Below, piece by piece: positions 1 through 13,735 of a stretch of DNA of 64,000 nt. The stretch covers positions 12,322,985-12,386,984 of the forward strand of contig NC_081146.1 in assembly GCF_958295425.1 (NCBI RefSeq), written 5' to 3'. Each line of letters starts with the position of its first letter. Position 1 is the stretch's first letter. Under the pieces are notes generated by a model, which searched no databases, was not told the origin of the DNA, and saw nothing but the letters and a program-made list of their open reading frames with translations. Source of the stretch: Solea solea. Taxonomy: Eukaryota; Chordata; Actinopteri; Pleuronectiformes; Soleidae. Both the position numbers and the translations under genes were made by a program.

Positions 1-290
1 GTGTGTTGTGAGCCATTCCACTCGTACTGGTCTGCTTTAAGGTCACACAAATGTGTAACTGGACAAAGCACTGAGCTGTCCACCACCTGCCAACATAAAC
101 TGACGCAGTTAGTTTGGAGCATTGACACCTGCACACGCCCAAAATGTGCTGCAGTGGTTGTAGATGAACCTTTAGTGGCGCGACACCATATTAAGATAAA
201 TGATATAGTTTTTCTCACTCTTGTGTTCCTATGGTTGATGTCTGTGTGACCGCTGGTCCAGCTGAGATGTAAGGACTCTGTGTTTTGCAG

Positions 291-3200
291 GGAGCTGCGG
301 GAGTGAAGGGAGAAAAAGGAGAGACTGGCCCAGCCGGACAAATGGTGAGAAAACATTTTCTTAAAAACATGGACATAGGAGAAACATCATAGACTGTATA
401 TACAAATGGATTTAGTGTTCTGGTTTGAAAAGTGAAGCCTAGGAAATAGGATGGAAGTAGCAGTTAGCCACCAGGGGGTGACTCTACTGGTTGCAAAAAT
501 AAAACTTGATTTATAACTTAGCATACATTTTTATGAGCAGTTAATGTTCTCAATCACTAGTTTCAGGTCTTCTCCAATATAACATTATGTCAGTTTTGTA
601 AATTATGTTCGCATTTAGAGGAGAATAGATGATGCATGACTTGTGACACGTGTTTAAACACACTCCCACAAGTGAAAATTTGGTTTAAACAGCGGGATTA
701 CATTGGGTTTTTGACCAGTGGGAATGAGGGATGAGTTTAATCCAGAGGGGCAACTTTTTTACAGGCTGTCAGTGATTTTCACATGCAGTGATTTTCTCAT
801 GGGTTTTTGTCTGGATCACAAAACTAACCAGTATTTGGTGTGTGTGTGTGTGCGTGCGCGCGAGTGTGTGTGTGTGGCTGTGACTATCTATGTAAATGAC
901 TCCATAACTTGTATACGTGTGGAAATTAAAAATGAGTTCTGGTTAGTTCCTATTCTTAGCTATCTGCTTCTGTGCAGACCATGCTTGAGGCACACAAAGG
1001 CTTAATTTAAGGTGATAAGGAAAAACTCATTTATAATTTCATTCTCATAATATGATTATATCATTGATTATTAGGAAAATACATATTTATAATTGTGCTA
1101 CGTAGCCACCATTAGCATATGGGAATGTGTTAGTTTCTTGTACATAATTAATTCAGCTGTAGTTGAAGCTGCTGCCTCTTTAAGTAATGATTACTTAAGT
1201 TTTGTTTTATCATTGTTTATTGCAGATGTGCAGGGCCGTGTCAAATTTATAAATTCCCTTTAATCAGAATTAGATCCAGGTAAAATGCTGCTTATTCGTT
1301 TCAACATAATTGAGTGTGAGCACAGGAGGAGGAGGTGAATGGGACCATGAACATAAGGATCAAGTAGTCTGTGTGTGTGTTGTTTGGTTGCTGACACACA
1401 CAAAACACACACATGCACGAGCACACACATACACAGCGATCTAATGGAGTCATTGAGATGTGCATAATCATTACCAGCATCTCCATTATTGGGCAGTGAA
1501 CCTATCAGCAGTAACACTGGATTAATTTAATGGTATTCTTCTGAGAGATCTGGACTTCAGCGAGAACGGAGTCAGTATTCCAGTAACAATGTACCAGGGG
1601 ATTTTAATTTCTGTTCATTTATATATTTTTTTATTATTATTATTTGTCTATTTGCATATGTTGAATGAATAGTGGGGACAATTTCTTTGGGTGGAAAAAC
1701 TTTACAGACTTGGCATGCACACCTTCGAGGTGTTAGTTATTGGGCTCAATTAGTTATTCTGCTCAGGATGACATTAAGCAGAGACTAGAATTGTGTTCAC
1801 TCAGCAGACTCAGTGCACCAGTGAACACGCACACACACACACACAGATACACATACGCTGTGTGCAGACTTTCAGCTCATCAGGGGCTTGCCTCTCTTAT
1901 TTTACTCACTAAAAGGTCAGAGTTGATATTAAATGTGTCTTGAGGTGACTTGTTTTGTTGATGTGGTGATATAAAGAATAGACAACACTTTACAAGAAGA
2001 GGACAACACACCGTAAATAAATGTTACTACAGTGTAGTTTGACCAAGGCAACATTTTTAATCAGTTTTAGTGACAACGTTTGGACCAACAGTTGATGAAT
2101 GACATGTATCTCTGAAGATCTGCGATATAACTCATGGGACACACTTTTTTAACAACACTCGTTCGATCACGAGACAAGTGAATGAAAGATTTTGCAGGCA
2201 AAATGTGATGATTGAATCTTGAGAGAGTTTATTTTCAGTTGCCCTGAGCAGGGACATAGTTTGTTGCAGCAGCATGAATAGAGTAAAACAGGAAGAGAAG
2301 AGCTTATTTAAAAAGACAGCAGCATGATGATAGGTTAGGTGGGATGATGGGTTGCTGTGCTTGTAGATCGATGTGACCGTCTGATGATCATTTGATCACT
2401 CAGTTAACAGCCCCAGCTAATGATGGCATCTGACAGTCTGACATCTGACAGAGCACGTGTAGATGTGAGAGAAGAAAAAGACAGGATGAAACATAAATAC
2501 TGCATTTGAAGGAAGCAAATAAAAAAAGAGTATTCCTTCTGACTGAACTTATACTAGAGCTTCATTTCATTGAATACGCTTTGGCTTTATTTGTTCTCTG
2601 CAACAGCCTTATCTGAAAAAACTCATTATCACTACATACTGTATATTAAAGTGTAAAGGACCAGTGTGTAACATTAAGGAGGGCTTATTAGCAGAAATGA
2701 TATATACTTCCCATAAGTATGTTTGTAATTGCTTTAAAATAATAATTGTTTGGTTTTCGTAGCCTTATGGCGCTTTTCCATTAGTACCTGGTACTTTTTT
2801 AGTACCTGCTCTGGCGAGGTTCCAAGTGAACTGAGCCAAAACTTTATCTGACGTCGACAGACTGCCGGCCACTGATTGGTCAGAGTGTCGTCACAGGAAG
2901 GGTCATGAGTGCGCCGTCAGAATCATATAACAAGGAAATCTCAACATTTAACAGAGAAGTCTCTATTAAGTAACAGCACTGCCGAAAGTGGCGATCGATT
3001 TTGCCGTATTTCAGATGATTCAGTACACCAAACTGCTTCACTAGTCACTAGTTTGTGAGTGTGGCGTGTAAAAAGTCACGGCAGTTTCATGCAGCCGTGC
3101 TATGATGACTCCGCCCACGTTGAGAAGGTTCTAAGACAGGGGTGTCAAACTCAAATGACCTGTGGGCCAATGAGCATCTAGTCTGATCAAGAGGGGGCCG

Positions 3201-6200
3201 GTCTAAAGAAAAATAAAGTGGAAAAAAACAACTGTACAGTAGTGGTGGACAATATAAGATATTCATGATGATATTAGACAGAATTGCAAAGTAAAAAGTG
3301 CTTGTTTTGATATAAAATGACGTATACTTCACAATAAAAAACATATTAATGATGCACAAAAAACGGAGAAATCCATGGAAAATTTTGCAAATAATGACAA
3401 GGTTAATTGTACTTAAAACAGCTTAAATATATGTAATTAAATGTTAGTGTAATACATTAATAAAGCAATAATTACAACCGTATGTCTTATAACTATTATA
3501 AAAATATTACTAGCAAATATATTTAGTCTTATATTCTGTCTACATTCCATCAGCTCACTGGCAGCGGTGCCTCAGTGCAGTGGTGGGTGGGCCGCATATA
3601 ATCGATTGGAGGGCCACATGTGGCCCCTGGGCCACCAGTTTGACACCCCTGTTCTAAGAAGTAAAACGAACCAAACTGCAGAGTCGCACCGTGCCGTGCA
3701 TTTTGAAGTGGAAGGAAAACGACACTCTTTCCTGATGCCGTGTGCACATTCTCGCTCAGCTTACGACTTCTCACTTTCTGGCAGATGCCACAAGACATTT
3801 TGTTCAGCCGAGTCCATTTAAAGTGATTGCCACAATTATTTGTTGAGTGTTGAGTGTGGGGGGCCGACATCACCTAAAAGCTCTGTCAGCTCCATCCCAC
3901 CTTCACATTGTGTTGAAGTAGATTATGATGCAGTGCACTCGTAACCTCAGTCTGCAGATCTCCGTGTTATAGACTGAGTACAGCTCTGTCCTCTAAAGAC
4001 TCGCACTTTCATCAAACTTATGAGCTGGAAAAATAATGTCTCTCTTGTATCTTTTATTGGCAAAGATGGGCTCCGATATTTTTTGCACTTTACCAGGGTT
4101 TCATTTGATGCTTTGATGTTCAGAAGATATTTTTTGTTATTTTAGTTAGTGATACCTCTCCCTCCTGCTTTGACCTTTTCTGGCATCAAATTAATGATTC
4201 ATTTTATGTGCTATATTTCAAGTGGTAAGAGGTTAACGCTGCAGAATGAGAAAGCCTTAATGTTATTGTTAAGAGAGTTTCATTCCCTGTCGTGTCTTTA
4301 TATAGGCCCTGTGAAGGTTTGACAGCCCACGTGTTTTCTTCTGCCGTAGCCATTGAGACCACTGCGACAGTGATGAGTGAATAAACAGTACATTGGAGTA
4401 GAATTCAGCTGCAGCGTGAGTCTCCAGTCAGCGCTGACGCTGTAAAAGTTTGAGGGACAGCTCATGCAGAGACCATAAGGGAGAGAATTAATTTATTTTC
4501 CATACCACAAAGCACAACTGGTTTCAGTCCCTGCACTCATCTGCTGATCACTCATCATGTTAAACTAATGCATTGATCTGCCCTCACTGTGCACTGCACT
4601 ATGGTGCTGTGCATCAATATGGTGCTCCTGCAGGGTAAATAATGTTTTGGTGGCTGGAGGGTGATGCTGAAAAAAAGGAAATGAGGGTAATATTTAGTGC
4701 TTGGGCAGGTGTTTATTACACTTTATTTCTGGCTGAGGTAATGGTGGTTTAAGATGACTGTTCTTTATCAACTATTTGTTTTTACTATGTTGAGTCATGA
4801 AATACATTAAATAAAAATCTCTCTCAGGTTGGAGGACTCTTCCACTCACCCCACTCTTTCCCGAGCACATCACGTGACGAGGGCGGTTACATACTAGTGA
4901 ATAATACAGTGTGTACAGGCTGTATTGTACACCTAACCAAAGTGTCATTTAGACCAACAAAGAATACACAAAGAAAATAAGTAGGTGACAACAGACTGTT
5001 AGAATACAATAGAAAAGGTTGCGATTTCTTAATAAAAAAGGATCCTAGAACCCCTGAGTGCATATTTAATATTTTTTCAAGGCTTAAGAAAATCATCACT
5101 TCTTTTAACCAGGCAGACTGAGAGGTTGTAATGCTAGAAGAATTCTGCTATGTGCCAAAAAAGTGTTGAGGGCAATAATATCCCTTTGTTTAGTACTATA
5201 AAGAGTATGTTTATCTGGCAATGGGCTTATTCTAAAGCTACAAAAACAGCAACAGCAATTTTTTATTTTAAAGTGATTATGCACTTATATTATAAGTATA
5301 CTTACTATATAAACATAAATATGAGTAGTATACTCTTTTTTTTTGCCAATAAACCAAATAAAAAAAGTAACACACTCAACTTAATAACCAGTTGAAAGAC
5401 AACTGAAGACTAGTTGAAGAACTAGACTCTGAACCAACTCACCAACGGCTACAACTCTCTCTCTCTCTGACTGCATAGTCCTATTAATAAAAGCCAGCAG
5501 TGCTACCCTGTGCTGCACTATATTACAGAGTAGTAATTCGTTTTGTCAAAGGTGTGTGTGTGTGTGCGTGCGTGTCTCGGCATGTGTGTGTGTGTGGCTC
5601 AGTGGGGGAATATTGTAGCTTCCAGGGCCCTGTTGTAATATACGAGGGACCACAGAGAATATCACAACTCTAAATCATCAATTACCTCTCTTGCTCACTG
5701 CTCTGCTCCCCTCCCCTCTCTGTTTGTTGCTGCAGTAAATACAACATAACCTTGTCATCAGCACCCCTTTCACCCCTGTTTCAATTTGACAGTGAATTTG
5801 ACAGCTACGGTGAATATGGGTAGTGAGTTTGTGTCTCACTTTTTACTTTCTTTCGGTTTATCAGTGTACGAAGTTATCCGGCAATCCCCTTTTTTTCCAA
5901 AACTGGAAAAACAAAAATAAGTAAATGAATATATCCAAAAGAATACCAAAGTGTATGCAGCTGTAAAGCCATTTTAAGTGTTTATTACTGTATCAGTGAA
6001 ATATCTTTGACGCCTATGTAAGTTCATATATCATGAGTTATTGATGACACAGCTGTAATCATAAAAAAATGGTAAATGATGACACAAATGAAAAAATCCA
6101 TAGCTTTAATAGTGCAAATGCCTTTCACATTAATTGCTAGATTCTCATTTTTATTGCTGATCATTTTTCATCCGTTTATACAGAGTTACAGTTGCAGTGT

Positions 6201-9200
6201 TTCTGCTAATATAGTAATAGCAAACATACCAATAATATACAGTTGACCTAGTAGTCTACAACTCTATTATCCGGTTTCACCGACTGTTTTAAAATGTTTT
6301 TTCTATTTTTTTAATGCATTGTGTACACTCACACTCGCAGACATTTGTTCACTTCTTCAATAAACAGTTCAAAGTGGATTTTCTTAGCTTTCTCTTTGTA
6401 TTCCTAAGAGTCTCAATGTGTGTTTTGAGCAGATGAGGCATAATTCCCTGCTCTGTGTATGTGTCTAAGTGAAAGTGTCAGGAGAGTTTATTTCAAATGT
6501 CTTGGGAGACAACACTCTGGCCGACGTCTAACCAACAGCACATCATTAATCATACGAGGCCTGTCCTTTGTGACCCCGTCCTGTAATTTGTAGAACCTTT
6601 TAACACTGTTAACTGCTCTGTTTTATGCGCTCTCTCTACTAATTCTGAAGTGCTGAGATAAATCACCTCAGCACTTAATCCATGACTGTATTTTGGAATT
6701 GACTGTGTGCACTGACCTGCACAGAGCTGGATGAAGGGGAAATGGTGCAGGAGATGGAGCAGCAGGGCAGCCTGCTGATAGAAAGACTTATGTTAATTTA
6801 GACGTTAGAAGCTGGTTCTGTGTACAAATCAAATTTATGGACACTGCTACCAAAGCATCATTGAGCAAGATAGGAAACACCAAATCCTTTTGGATTAGCA
6901 TGTTTTGCCTTTTTTTAAATGCATCCCTTGTTCATCTGTTAATTGTTGTTAATACGGGCAGATTAACCTGCCTTTTTAAAAATAGTTTTCTACAGGTAAG
7001 CTTTTCACACAAGATTCACGCTGTATAATGAGTTACTGTCTAAATTATATGTAAAGTATGGTTCATGTTGTCATAGGTGTTGAACCTGTTTTTCTTTCTT
7101 TTGGTCAGGGTGTTCCTGGAGGTCCAGGCTCAGCTGGACGTGATGGCCCACCAGGACCGAGGGTGAGATAATCATTTATTTATTTGTGATACATTGACTT
7201 ATTTATCTATTTGATATGTGAATGGAGATATTCTGAGAGATGTAGACAACAATTAGTTTGGGAGTAAATGATGTAAAAAACTAAACAAAAACCCCCCACA
7301 CATCTTGAAAGTAAAACAAAAAGAAAAAGGCAAAAGGTCAACAACCTGCCCTCAAAGATCTGAATATAATAGTAGCATCATCTTTCTGCTGAGAAATATG
7401 ACTTTTAGAGGGTGTTTTAAAATGAAAATAAAAACCTTCTTTCTTTTGGAAAAAAAAGCACATTTTTGCAATTGCTGAGGTTTTTAAAACTATGGTCAGC
7501 ACTTCGTGTAGCACTTCTGCACATTTCCCAGGTATTAAATAAACACAGGGTTAGGGTTAAATGTGAAACACATTTGGATGTCTAAAAACAGACTCTGATT
7601 TAAACGTACAACAGGGAGCAGCATTTAGGATCTCTTGTTTTCCCCACATTGTTTTGTATTCCAGCTTTTTTTAAGTTGAATACACACAAACAGCAGCTTT
7701 TTTAAAAAGTGTGACACCTGACTCCAGCTGATGGATCTCAGCATCATCTGCTGTGCCCCAATCCATGGGCTGGATCCTCTGGAGTGTGCATTTGTTGACT
7801 GGATGTTGTCAAAATGCATCACTGCGCAGCAACGTAGGCTGTCCCATTTCAATTTGATTTGTCGAGTCCTTCGAATGTGACTGATGAATGCTGCCAACGT
7901 TTGCCCGGCGAAGGGTGGATCCTTTGTGGCCGACTACATCCCAGCATTCTTTGTGCACCAGTGGAAGAATTGGTGACACAACCAGTATGTCTTCTGTCCC
8001 CAGCCCTTGGATAGGGACACGTGCCTGTTAAAGGCACTCTTTCGTTTCTTTTCCCTGTTTCCATTCATCTTTTTTCAACAACGCTTTTATTTTGAAATAT
8101 GCGCAGCTTTGTACTGAGGAGTCTTTGCAGTTTGTTGAGTAGAGAGGATTGTACATTTATGGCAATTTACAAACTTAAATAACATTTGTCTCTTTGTTTT
8201 TGGATATTTTAATGATGCAATGTTACATATTATATCTTTATTCACATTCACATTCTTCTTCCTTCCAATTTATTCATAAAGACCATTTAAATTTAAATGT
8301 AAAACAAAGGTTGACCAAAGTGCTGTAATAACTGCATACACGTTTCAAATGTAAAGCTGTCTCCATCTGCTTCTCCTTAATACTGAAAGCGGTACAACAT
8401 GAACAATGGAGATCTCAGGCATAAATGCCGTGTGATTTCAGCTCGCTGTAGTTGATGCTGACAGAGGAATCGGGCCCAGCCGGGCGGTAAATAAAAGAAA
8501 AGGAGAACACAGGCGGAGGTTAATCTATCGACAAGCAAAAAAGAGAAGGTTTTATCCGAATGCATTTCATGAACGTGGAGAGAAGAGTTTTGTCTTCCTG
8601 GTTTCTGGCTCCTGGCGAGGTAAAAGATTCTACACATGCATTCGCTGACAGGAGTCCAGATGCTCCCCTCGGTGATGGGTTTTAAAAGATGTCATACATA
8701 GTTTTCAGGCTCGTCATGTGGTTTCCTTCAGGATACTCGACGTATTTTGGCTTGAGCGTCTTCTCACGATGATAGCTTTGGACTTTGGAAAGAAAGTCAT
8801 CACTTTTTATCATTGGGTTTAAAGGTTTATGATTAACGGTGCATGGCTATAGACATAGAGTGAGTTTGTTTCTGCATTTTCCGACTCCCACATGACCTTT
8901 TCACACACACTTTGCTGGACATTTGATGAGAGTTTCTGTACAAAGAGGTCTCTAAGGGTGTAAACGTGGTTCTGAAAGAAAAGTGGGTCCAACAGTTGCA
9001 AGTAAAATAATATTTGTTTGGAATTGTAAGTTAAAATGCACTACAGGTCAAGGCTTTTGTCACAATTTCTTCAGCTTTATTCTGTATTTAACTGAATACA
9101 TAGTCACATTGTCAACGTATCAGCCCACACTGTATCACAGCATGCAGGGCATGTAATTGTTGAGTGTTATCATGTAAAATGAATCATTACGGAGTTATTT

Positions 9201-12200
9201 TACCTGCGATGCATTGTCCTTTTGTCATATTTCTTTAAGATGCTACATATCTGTTGAATAATATTTTATTTGCAGTTATTGTAGAGTGCTAAAAGCACAC
9301 AACAGGTGTGTTTTGAGAGTGTTTTTTTTAGAATTTAGTTTCCAAAGACAAGGAACTAGCAGATTTAGTGTCACACATCTATGCAGGGTAGTCATACTGA
9401 AAGCCATTCAAATATATATTTTTTTCACTGTATGTATTAAAAGCAATAGTGAAGAGACATATGGAATGCTGATAAGAGGTTTTCGGTGCTACAGCAGTTT
9501 CTACCATTCACTTGACAGTGATCTAGGAAGTAGAATAAATCCAGTTAAATGGTAATTATGAACAAGAAGCAGCTTTTGAAAAAAAATCTATGCTGCTTCT
9601 TGTGTTGGTGATTTGATTTTACAGAAGAGTGTCTGAGATTTCTCTCTCAGGCACTCTTCTGTATCATCTGGTTTATAGGAAGAGAACACAAAGATTTGAT
9701 TTACTGAAAAAAAAAATCAATTCTAGTCCAGACACACACACAGACACACACACACTACTTATACTACTACAGCAACAACAAAACTAGTGTATACAAAACA
9801 AAACAATTCAATTGACTCAGATTACAAAAGAACAATAGCACAGCACCAGTCAGTTGAAACAACAATGACTTTTCCGACTTAATTTGTCTTTGTCACTGTG
9901 AAATTGATCAAAGATGGCTAATAATCTTTATTTTGTCACAGATGCTTGCATTTTAGAAGTTTTTCAAGTCCATACTGAATAGGTGTATTCATCCAGATCC
10001 AGGCTTTTAAAAATGTTTATCCTGCTGATTGTTAATTATGTCGTATATATACGTTTTTCCACGACTGAGCACTATTTTCTCCACATTTGTTCTTTGGTTC
10101 CAAGCTCACCCCAAAGCCATTTGCAAAGAAAGTTTGACAGAAATAAAGTTTACTACTGTTAATGGAGATTGGACACAGAGAGAGAGAACCTGCACAGTGT
10201 TGGTGGGAATTCCACCATGCATACAAAACTCTGAATTATATTACTCTCACCCCAGATCCTCAGAGTATAGGTCAAACCATAAACCTGATGCTGCTCAGCT
10301 TCAAAAATGTAAGAGCAGTGATACATTTTCATGAGCTTGACTCCTGTGAGAACAGAAACAAGGATGAATTTCTCATTTGAACCTCAAACAGAAAAAGTTT
10401 AACCAACTTTGGATTCAAATAAAGTCAGTATTCACAGAGTGTGTTTATTGATTGTTATATGATTTTGTATTATGCTCCATCTCATTGTCTCTGAAAGACT
10501 TCCACAACTGGTGCTTTTCGCTTGATTTACTGGTCTTTACGGCACGAAAACAGGCCGACTCCTGTTTTCTTTACAGTTGGGATTTGGTGACCTTTTATGT
10601 TATCTCAAGATTTTCGATGACGAAGCATGTCTGGATTTGTTCCAGACATGCTTCTGCTGAGTCAGACAGGATTTTGCAGTAAAGGTTTGTGATGCCGAGA
10701 GACTTGGTAAGAGCTCTGGCCTCTCTGGCCCACTGCGTTTACTATGGGACTTCATCGTCACTCACTGTAAAGTTTTCTGATGTGACTGAGGTTTGCAGAG
10801 AAGCTTATGGATATACGAGTATGTAATGAATACTGATTTTGTGGTTTGGTAAATAATTTCTTTTCTCAGGGAGTTTATAAAAACCTTAAGGATGTAACAC
10901 TACAGGAAAATTTCCCTCATTTGAAGATAGAGCATGTCATCCCTCTTTTGTCTACTGAATGCAATTGCAATTACTGAATGAAACTGCATATTCAGGACAT
11001 ACTGTCACACACATCCAGTATATTTACTAAGAAAATAAAGCACAGATTGCAGTTTATGAACCTTCATCTCAAGAGATGCAGCAGACTTTCAAATGACTCC
11101 AATGTAAACCCACTGGTGGCACATTTAGATAATACAAAACAATATTATAAAAGTAACAGGTTTGGGTTGGGATACATATCTAGGTTAGGCTTAGTTCACT
11201 GTTCAGTGTGTTTTTTACCATTGCTTCTTGACTCCACCTGCCCCTGTGCTGCCACTGTATACAAACTCATGTCCCCTCAGCCAGGTATGATAGTATTGCT
11301 TGACATGTAGATCAAACTGAGGCACAAAGGCTAACTTGAGATCCATATAAAGATTGTCTATGCTGTGAGGGCATCAGCCTCAAAGTGTGACCACAATTTA
11401 CCACAGACATCCAAGCTAACATGAAAGTATCAGCTGAACCTCAGGTTAAGCTGTTTTCCAGTGCAATCCGATTCCAAACTGTCTGTTGAATTTGAATTGG
11501 CCATAAATATACAGATATACCAAAACCACATTTGTGTTATTTTATACTATATGGTGATGCTGTTCTATGGCATATATTTAGAAAAACACTGGTCTGCAGA
11601 ATTGGCATAGGCTAGAATTTGCCTCTGAAGTGAAAGCTACAATTTATTTTTCATATGTTTTTCTAAAACCACAGCATCATGGAGAAGACAAAAAACATTT
11701 GGTTAAATGCAGTTGATGAACAGTCATCAATGGAAGCAGCCAATGCATCATCTGCTGCGTTTGATCTCCGTTTATTGTATGAGAAAATAATACAATCGAT
11801 ATCAATGAATATAATAATGAACTCCAATAAGTGATACTGTGGGTTTGATGTGGAGATTTAGCAGAATTTCCAAATGCTTCTTAGAACACAGTTTGTGCAA
11901 AACACAAACAAAACCTTAACCCAAAATTCTAAAAGTGCTCATACAAATATTTGATTACACTACTGCTTTCAGGGTCTTCCAGGAAATAATGGACCACAAG
12001 GACGACAAGGACCCAGTGGACCTGTTGTGAGTCTTTGGTTCTCAGCCTCATTTTCTTGGCACCTCACCTGCTCACACAAATTAACAGATTATTCTGCTTT
12101 GTGTTATCTTTACTCTGCATCTGTGCCTCTGTAAACCCTTATGTGTCTTTCTTTCAGGGAGCCCCAGGTGCACCTGGAGCTCCTGGACCAGGTGGGTCTG

Positions 12201-13698
12201 CAGGGCACCAAGGGGATCAAGGAGTTCCGGTGAATAAACATTTTTTATTTTGACATTTAGATTGATGTGAAAGCATCTTGGGTATATTTAATATATATAT
12301 AATTTCTTATAGACAACAGAAATATGTGCAATTGAGTGTTGTGTGCGCCTGAAATGCATTAATTGTCTAGTGTGTAATATTTAGGAGAGTTTATTGGCTC
12401 AAAATTGGCTCTTTTTTTCATATAAAGTCTTCCAGTTTCCTTGAAGTAAAAAATATATTGAAGGGATGACTGCTGATTGATTAAATAATACATTTATATT
12501 TTTGGTCAAATTTACATTTTGTGTTCTGATATCATATAATATATATCAAATCATATATTTTAACAGTGACTCCATGACCATCATGTGCAGGATAAACCCA
12601 ACCTGTCTCTCACATTACCACTCTGAATCCGTAGAGTTTAACATATTGTATCCAAATCAAAAGGACATGACTTCTCCACTATTACTACTCTTCCTTCTTT
12701 TTCCTGATTTCTCCTCTTTAGATTTTTTTCCTCCCATCATGCCTTCCCGCTCTTACGGGGAACAGTAATAGAACAGCTGCCGTACAGTGCAAGTTTGTTT
12801 TAAATATAAATAACAGGGGTGCTTTAGTTCCAAAACTGACAAGAGACAAGAAACAGAGTGTTTATTTTTCTTGTCTTGTTCCACTTTCTGATCTCCCTTT
12901 TTCCTGAACGGGAACCAGCCTGTTAGTCTGAGAACAACTAACATTTACATCCAAAACACTGACAGTGGGTCAGAGTTGTCTTTCAACTGGAAGGTCGAGG
13001 GTTTGATTCCCAGCTTTGCTAGTCCATATGTATGTACAATGTGTCCCTGGGAAAGATGCCAACACCTGTGTGTGAAAGGGTATGAAACAAGAGTTTTGAT
13101 CAATTATTTTGTAATTCAAAATAATCACAGAAGAATTTCCCGACCTCTTCGGCATGACTTTGGTTCAAAGTGGTCGAAGTGTTACTTGTGCCTGGGCTCA
13201 GGGCTCTCTGATTCAGACACATTTATCTGCCATGAGGTGTACTGTATGAATAGGTGAATGTCAAAAATTGTAGTCTAAAGTGGTCATCAAGACTAGAAAA
13301 GCGCTATATAAATACATTTATCAATAAACCATTCAGATTGTATTTGTCTGATCTGGGTACTTCTCAAGATAATAATAATAAATGATCATTTAAAAAGCAA
13401 AATGTTTAGGCTTAACTTCTACAACTACAGTGCGTGATGATTTGTTAACAATAATAATAAGAAGAAGGAGAAGAAGAAGAAGAAAAAGAGAGGTGTACAA
13501 GTGACACAACGACAATCCCAGAAAAGGATGGAGAAGATGTTGTATTCCAGACCTTGTGTGCTGCTAACAGGAACAGATGATACAGTGATGTTGGTGACAG
13601 CTAATCTAGACTCAGGTCAGCTCTGCAGGCCAACAGCAAAGTTTGGCTCAGAGTAGGGGAGTTATAAATCACTTGCCGACACTCTCCCCCACTCACTT

Positions 13699-13735
<37 letters not shown>

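Larger units (their letters stand above)
345..7108 (+). other. col14a1 intron, 6.8 kb
   Basis: I found no further exon on either strand. It contains GT/CA microsatellites (838-878, 1369-1384, 1828-1847, 5551-5597), a copy of a fish interspersed repeat around 2645-2765, and a nested pair of DNA transposons at about 2766-3720. The rest is AT-rich and unremarkable. Confidence 0.6.
7163..11972 (+). other. col14a1 intron, 4.8 kb
   Basis: No exon seen. About 7720-8050 looks like a degenerate repeat on composition, with no clear ends. Three hairpins at 9562-9603, 9622-9661 and 10622-10654 are listed separately. A CA-rich stretch lies at 9731-9755. Confidence 0.55.
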
